Assembly: GCA_937873555.1 (NCBI GenBank)
Contig: CALMWN010000167.1
Span: 1-9,637 of the forward strand
Direction of reading: 5' to 3'
Origin: an uncultured Clostridia bacterium
GTDB lineage: Bacteria; Bacillota; Clostridia; Acetivibrionales; CALMWN01
Length of the DNA stretch: 9,637 bases
Shown here piece by piece: positions 5,996-9,637 of the stretch; the first letter of the stretch is position 1, and every line of letters starts with the position of its first letter. The notes beneath the pieces are model-generated. The model saw only the letters and a program-made list of their open reading frames with translations, was not told the DNA's origin and ran no database searches. A program made the position numbers and the translations under genes.

Positions 5996-6916
5996 ATGAT
6001 TTCGTTGATTGTACTTTTTACTTTTATTTCTATATTTCTTATGGCCTCGGCGGTCCTGGTGCTTGCCACAAACGGCAGAGCTTTGATAAAATCCCGGCTT
6101 GAAAGCATAATCGGTGATGAAAGTGCCGGTATTGAAGATGAGCAGCTCTCAAAGCCATTGTACGACAGGATAATTCAACCCATCTTAAAGAACTTGACAG
6201 GCTGGGTCCTCAAAATAACTCCCCGGCAGGTGCTTGCAAATTATGAAGAATTGATCGTCAGTGCAGGAACTCCTTATGGCTTTGGAGCGAATAAATGGCT
6301 GGTAATCCAAGTTCTTCTCATCATAAGCATAGCTTCCACGGCATTATTAATGGGAATTGTGTTCAGATCCGGCCTGCAGCTGTCTTTGCTTACAGCTGCT
6401 GCGGGCATCATACTGGGTTTTCTGGCACCGAGAATGATCCTGCTTTCAAAAGCAAAGCGAAGAAAGAAGGAAATAATCAAATCACTCCCAAATATTCTGG
6501 ACTTTATGACAGTGAGCGTAGAAGCCGGCTTGGGATTTGATGCAGCCCTGGGAGTTGTTGTAGAGAAAATGCAAGGTGTACTGGGAAGTGAATTTGAAAG
6601 AGCTCTGCAGGAAATTAAAATGGGCAAGCCAAGGAAGGAAGCGCTCAAAAATATGAGCAGCAGAATTGACATAGTGGATTTTACCACATTTATAGCTTCA
6701 ATCATACAGGCAGAACAGCTGGGAGTCAGCATCGGCAATGTACTGCGGGTTCAGTCACAGGAAATCCGTCTGAAGAGACGTCAAAGAATTCAGGAAAAGG
6801 CAATGAAAGCACCTGTCAAGATGCTGATTCCGATGGTGCTGTTCATTTTCCCCACAATATACACCGTAATTTTAGGGCCTATGATAATCAGGCTGCTTGA
6901 TGTATTTAAAAAATAG
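5996..6916 (+). CDS. tadC: TadC, inner-membrane platform protein of the Tad pilus
   Basis: The 306-residue protein has membrane segments at about 3-25, 101-122, 127-149 and 275-297. A type II secretion F domain spans about 165-290. Family-typical stretches are SLPNILDFMTVSVEAGLGFDAAL, ALKNMSSRIDIVDFTTFIASIIQAEQLGVSIGNVLR and KAPVKMLIPMVLFIFP, given here in part only: the LP..LD, EAGLGFD and QLG..I motifs are the key ones. It is the usual partner of TadB, and the two arose as relatives of the GspF/PilC platform protein. The basic run KAKRRKKE (152-159) after the third helix suggests a cytoplasmic face there. The gene ends 15 nt before the DUF192 gene, which implies co-transcription. Confidence 0.92.
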   Translation: MISLIVLFTFISIFLMASAVLVLATNGRALIKSRLESIIGDESAGIEDEQLSKPLYDRIIQPILKNLTGWVLKITPRQVLANYEELIVSAGTPYGFGANKWLVIQVLLIISIASTALLMGIVFRSGLQLSLLTAAAGIILGFLAPRMILLSKAKRRKKEIIKSLPNILDFMTVSVEAGLGFDAALGVVVEKMQGVLGSEFERALQEIKMGKPRKEALKNMSSRIDIVDFTTFIASIIQAEQLGVSIGNVLRVQSQEIRLKRRQRIQEKAMKAPVKMLIPMVLFIFPTIYTVILGPMIIRLLDVFKK

Positions 6917-6931
6917 TGAGGAGAAAACCGC

Positions 6932-7273
6932 ATGAAAATAATTAATTCTTCCGGGAACATGATATTGGGCGGGAATGTGTCTGTCGCAAAAACCTTCTTT
7001 GGGAGATTGAAGGGCCTTATGTTCAGGAACCGGCTGGATGATGGCGAAGGCTTGCTTATAGTGCCTTGCAGTATGATTCATACATTTTTCATGAAAATAT
7101 CCATAGACGTACTTTTTTTGGATGGGCAGGGAACTGTAATTTACATAATGGAAAACCTGCCGCCATGGAAATGCAGTCCGCCGGTTTCAAAAGCAGCATC
7201 AGTGCTGGAACTGCCTGCAGGAACTGTAAAAAAGACCGGGACATGTACAAAAGACCGTTTGATATTTGACTAA
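6932..7273 (+). CDS. DUF192 (UPF0127) family protein
   Basis: This is a 113-residue single-domain protein. Conserved family positions are visible: GRLKGLMFR (24-32), CSMIHTFFM (46-54), IDVLFLD (58-64), VLELPAG (91-97) and the closing DRLIF. There is no signal peptide or membrane helix, unlike many DUF192 proteins of Gram-negative bacteria. The molecular function of the family is not established. The GAGGAG site at 6918-6923 and the 15-nt gap from tadC make it the last gene of the Tad operon. Its stop codon overlaps the stop of the convergent HD-GYP gene by 4 nt in total. Five cysteine and histidine residues are present, but no metal-binding arrangement is obvious to me. Family identity is good; a role in piliation is only suggested by position. 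Confidence 0.85.
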   Translation: MKIINSSGNMILGGNVSVAKTFFGRLKGLMFRNRLDDGEGLLIVPCSMIHTFFMKISIDVLFLDGQGTVIYIMENLPPWKCSPPVSKAASVLELPAGTVKKTGTCTKDRLIFD

Positions 7274-8355
7274 AATGTGTCCTTTATAAACAGGTATCTG
7301 GTGGTTGAGAGGTCAACATCCACAAAAGAACTCCTGTTACTGGATTTGTCCTTTTTGAAAAGCCGTATTATCGGGCTTTCAGGCAGCAGCCTGTTCTGTT
7401 CTATGACAATCCCCCGGTGGTTTGTATTGAGAATAACCCCTGTACCGGTAGGATACAGGCTCAAGTGCCGTACAAACTTCTCCATTATTTCCCTGTCAAA
7501 ATGCTTGTTTCCCATACGGGCGATTTCCTTGAAAACCTTGTCGGGAGACATTTTCTTTTTGTAAACCCTGTCATTTGACATTGCATCGTACACATCAGTT
7601 ACCGCCACAATACGTGAATACAGGGGAATGCTTTCACCTTTGAGCCTTCTGTTATATCCCGTTCCGTCATATTTTTCATGGTGGCAAAGAGCTATCTGGG
7701 CAGCTTCTTCAGATATATTAGTGTTTGTGAGGATATCATAGCCGTATTGCGTGTGCCGCCTTACTTCTTCAAACTCTTTTTCAGTCAGCCTGGAAGGTTT
7801 CTTGAGTATTCCCTCCGATACGCCCACCTTGCCTATATCGTGAAGTATTGCGCCTATGCCCAGATTTTTCAGGGAATCCCTGTCCAGATTCAAATCAATC
7901 CCTACTATTAATGACAACACACACACATTCACCGAATGCTCGTATGTATAATTGTCAATGGAGCGCAATCTGGATAAAGTGAGTACAATATCCTTCTTTA
8001 AAAGCAGCTGCTCAATTATATCCTCTACCAGATATTTTATCTTATCAAGGTTCATATGGTTCATGGTGCTGAATTTCACCATAAGCTTCTTGATTTGCAT
8101 TTGTGCCTGGATCCTGGTTTTCTCAAATATTATTTCATCTATATTCATGCTTTTTTGTATTTCTTTAATCCGCTGTGCGCTTTCCTGCTCATTTTCTTCC
8201 ACAAGGATTTCTTCGACACCAATCTCATGAAGCTGCGAAATAAACTTATCCCGTAAAATTGTTCCCTTCGGAATAAGCATTACACCTTCATGGTTGAGTA
8301 TGTCTTTTGCTATGACAGACCCGGGACTAATGTCATCAATCAGAATCTTTTGCAT
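7270..8355 (-). CDS. HD-GYP-type cyclic-di-GMP phosphodiesterase (variant GYN motif)
   Basis: The 361-residue protein has an N-terminal region of about 125 residues (ILIDDISPGSVIAKDIL, then GTILRDKFISQL), as often found ahead of clostridial HD-GYP domains. The HD-GYP domain covers about 130-300. Visible metal and catalytic residues are H140, H172-D173 with K176 (LHDIGK), H201, H225-H226-E227 and D254 (VTDVYDAMSNDR). The signature reads DGTGYNRRLKGESIP, so the proline of GYP is Asn (N235). All metal ligands I can identify are present, so hydrolysis of c-di-GMP (or another cyclic dinucleotide) is plausible. A tail of about 60 residues follows. The second ATG (8355) is chosen because GGTGG lies 5 nt before it; the first ATG (8367) has no such site. 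It is convergent with the Tad operon and soluble by sequence. Confidence 0.88.
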   Translation of the reverse strand: MQKILIDDISPGSVIAKDILNHEGVMLIPKGTILRDKFISQLHEIGVEEILVEENEQESAQRIKEIQKSMNIDEIIFEKTRIQAQMQIKKLMVKFSTMNHMNLDKIKYLVEDIIEQLLLKKDIVLTLSRLRSIDNYTYEHSVNVCVLSLIVGIDLNLDRDSLKNLGIGAILHDIGKVGVSEGILKKPSRLTEKEFEEVRRHTQYGYDILTNTNISEEAAQIALCHHEKYDGTGYNRRLKGESIPLYSRIVAVTDVYDAMSNDRVYKKKMSPDKVFKEIARMGNKHFDREIMEKFVRHLSLYPTGTGVILNTNHRGIVIEQNRLLPESPIIRLFKKDKSSNRSSFVDVDLSTTRYLFIKDTF

Positions 8356-8360
8356 TTTAT

Positions 8361-8365
8361 CCACC
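8361..8365 (-). promoter_or_regulatory. Ribosome binding site that fixes the HD-GYP gene start
   Basis: GGTGG on the - strand (CCACC at 8361-8365) lies 5 nt before ATG 8355 and overlaps the region just after the alternative ATG at 8367, which itself is preceded only by AT-rich sequence. Confidence 0.6.
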
Positions 8366-8367
8366 AT

Positions 8368-8671
8368 TAATCAATAGTATTTTAAATTGCAGCAAAGCAG
8401 CCAGCCCATAAAATACAATGATGATTTATCTTAAGTATCGAAAGAGCAGGTAAAAAAACACTCTATTTATTCTTCGTCTTAATGCTCTAAAAAATTTATA
8501 CAGCTTTATAAGTATATATTTAACATAAGGTTATTTCTATTTTATTACTTTATCAGCGTCATTTCAATCCTATTGGATAGAAATTTATGTAATAAAAAAA
8601 CAATTATATAGAGGTTTTTATAAAATTATGTCGAACATATTACAATAATACGTTTTGTTGGGGGTGTATAA
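8368..8671. other. AT-rich divergent spacer between HD-GYP and MCP genes
   Basis: About 300 bases without a credible gene. The stretch is markedly richer in A and T than the flanking coding regions and must hold both divergent promoters. I see no convincing paired -35/-10 for either gene. TACAAT at 8641-8646 and TATAAA at 8619-8624 are -10-like on the + strand but lack good -35 partners. No sigma-28-type TAAA/CCGATA pair is evident. It contains the inverted repeat at 8561-8584, a short TATGT-CGA-ACATA dyad at 8627-8639, and AGAGCA (8443-8448) matched by TGCTCT (8483-8488). Confidence 0.6.
8561..8584. repeat. Inverted repeat upstream of the MCP gene
   Basis: ATTTC (8561-8565) and ATCC (8567-8570) pair with GGAT (8575-8578) and GAAAT (8580-8584), giving a 9-bp stem with one A-A mismatch and a TATT loop. 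It lies 88 nt before the MCP start. No T run follows, so it is not a terminator. It could be a regulator binding site or an RNA hairpin in the leader; neither can be decided from sequence. Confidence 0.5.
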
Positions 8672-9637
8672 ATGTCATTATTATCCAAAATCAAAATACG
8701 CACAAAGCTGATAATCCTTATTTCATTCATGATTGCCGGTATCCTTACGGTGGGAATCATCGGTAACTACTATAACAGCAAATCAAACCTGGACCTGTCT
8801 TCCATGTACAGGGATAACCTGCTGTCAGTCCAGTTTCTCCTGGACACAAGGACACAGATAAGAGACATCGAAACCGACCTTCTCCAATTGCTGCTCCTGA
8901 CAAACACATCCGAGCAGAAACCTCTTCTGGACGATATTGAAATCCGGAAGGAGACTATGGAGAACAACCTTTCGAGCTATACGAAAACCACGCTTGACTC
9001 ATATGAAACCGAGAATTACAGTCTTATGCAAAAAAACTTTGCCTCATTCAAGGAATACCTTGATAAATCGACACAGTATATAAAATCCGGCAGCCAGATT
9101 GAAGCTTATGCATTGTTCAGGGCAACCGGGAACAAGATTATAGAAAGCCTTCAGACAAATGTCAGGGATCTGGCAAGTTATAATACCAAGCAAGCTGAAG
9201 AGATCAACTCCAAAAATGAAAAAAGCAGTAAACAGGAAAGTACCATGTTGATTATAATAATCGCCGCAACAGCGGTAATATCGGTGTTGTTCGGAATGCT
9301 TATCACACTGTCGATTACACGACCTCTTGCAACAGTAACAGAGCTCCTTGGAAAAACTGCAGAATTCGATCTTGTACTTGTCAATACTTATGACCGATTC
9401 CTGAAAAACAGGGATGAAACAGGAAAGATGGCGAAAGCGCTGTACGATATGCGGAAAGTTTTAAGAGAAATGGTTGAAAAGGTGATGTCAATATCCAATA
9501 CACTTTCTGCACATTCGCAGGAACTCTCCGCAGCTACCGGAGAAAATACGAAAAGCATCGGACAGGTTGTTACATCAATAAACGAACTTGCCGAGGGCAA
9601 CAGCAACCAGGCGGAAATGGTTAATAAAGCCAGCGCT
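8672..9637 (+). CDS. Methyl-accepting chemotaxis protein, N-terminal part (3' end outside window)
   Basis: Open frame of 322 codons running off the window. It starts at ATG 8672 behind a GGGGGTG site (8660-8666). Layout: a short basic start, a first membrane helix at about 12-31 (LIILISFMIAGILTVGIIG), and an extracellular sensor region of about 160 residues. That region looks like the four-helix-bundle MCP type (LDLSSMYRDNLLSVQFLLDTR). A second membrane helix lies at about 192-216, then a HAMP domain at about 214-268 (SITRPLATVTELL, RDETGKMAKAL), and the start of the coiled-coil signalling domain (SAHSQELSAATGENTKSI). The conserved CheA/CheW-binding tip and most methylation sites lie beyond the window. 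Ligand unknown. It would signal through CheA to flagellar or pilus motility. It is transcribed away from the HD-GYP gene. Confidence 0.92.
   Translation, partial: MSLLSKIKIRTKLIILISFMIAGILTVGIIGNYYNSKSNLDLSSMYRDNLLSVQFLLDTRTQIRDIETDLLQLLLLTNTSEQKPLLDDIEIRKETMENNLSSYTKTTLDSYETENYSLMQKNFASFKEYLDKSTQYIKSGSQIEAYALFRATGNKIIESLQTNVRDLASYNTKQAEEINSKNEKSSKQESTMLIIIIAATAVISVLFGMLITLSITRPLATVTELLGKTAEFDLVLVNTYDRFLKNRDETGKMAKALYDMRKVLREMVEKVMSISNTLSAHSQELSAATGENTKSIGQVVTSINELAEGNSNQAEMVNKASA

Noticed and set aside
7678..7911. Open frames on the + strand within the HD-GYP gene
   Set aside because: They are shadows of the HD-GYP coding sequence, whose - strand translation has all family motifs.
8443..8488. 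AGAGCA/TGCTCT inverted pair as a terminator
   Set aside because: The arms are 6 bp with a loop of about 34 nt and no T run after the + strand arm, so it is too weak to call.
8561..8590. Sequence resembling a clostridial CRISPR repeat (TTTCAATCC... with an internal dyad)
   Set aside because: There is only one copy in the window, with no regularly spaced repeats and no cas genes.
8368..8671. c-di-GMP (GEMM) riboswitch or sigma-28 promoter upstream of the MCP gene
   Set aside because: I found neither the conserved GEMM core nor a TAAA/CCGATA pair at correct spacing.

Overview
The window carries most of a Tad (tight adherence, Flp-type type IVc pilus) biogenesis operon on the + strand (about 1-7273). 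After it come a c-di-GMP-phosphodiesterase-type HD-GYP gene on the - strand (7270-8355), an AT-rich spacer, and the start of a methyl-accepting chemotaxis protein on the + strand (8672 to the window edge). The low-to-moderate GC content, frequent AGA/AGG arginine and ATA isoleucine codons, strong GGAGG-type ribosome binding sites, and the absence of a secretin between cpaB and cpaE point to a monoderm Firmicute, most likely a Clostridia member. I cannot name the genus.

Layout. At 1-123 is the C-terminal part of a Flp major pilin, followed by an intrinsic terminator (163-194). Then come tadE (215-604), a tadG-related gene (626-1537), cpaB/rcpC (1556-2299), a response-regulator receiver fused to a CpaE/TadZ ATPase (2328-3530), the tadA/cpaF secretion ATPase (3560-4900), tadB (4949-5929), tadC (5996-6916) and a DUF192 protein (6932-7273). 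Gaps are short and every gene has its own Shine-Dalgarno sequence, so this reads as one operon. The terminator after the pilin gene would let pilin mRNA exceed machinery mRNA. Inverted repeats sit at the tadA/tadB and tadB/tadC junctions. The prepilin peptidase (TadV/CpaA) is not in the window; it may lie upstream.

How the genes work together. In the known Tad pathway, TadA hydrolyses ATP on the cytoplasmic face of a TadB/TadC membrane platform to extrude Flp pilin. TadE is a pseudopilin. The TadG-like protein is a membrane-anchored surface protein. TadZ/CpaE positions the complex. Here the TadZ protein starts with a receiver domain that keeps all phosphorylation residues, so pilus assembly may answer to a two-component signal. 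The neighbouring HD-GYP and MCP genes are signalling proteins, and a link to pilus control is only an inference.

Nothing here is a clearly new system. The points most worth a second look are the intact receiver on CpaE, the HD-GYP protein whose signature reads GYN instead of GYP, the conserved-looking C-terminal domain of the TadG-like protein with three cysteines, the DUF192 gene at the operon end, and the RNA/DNA structures between genes.
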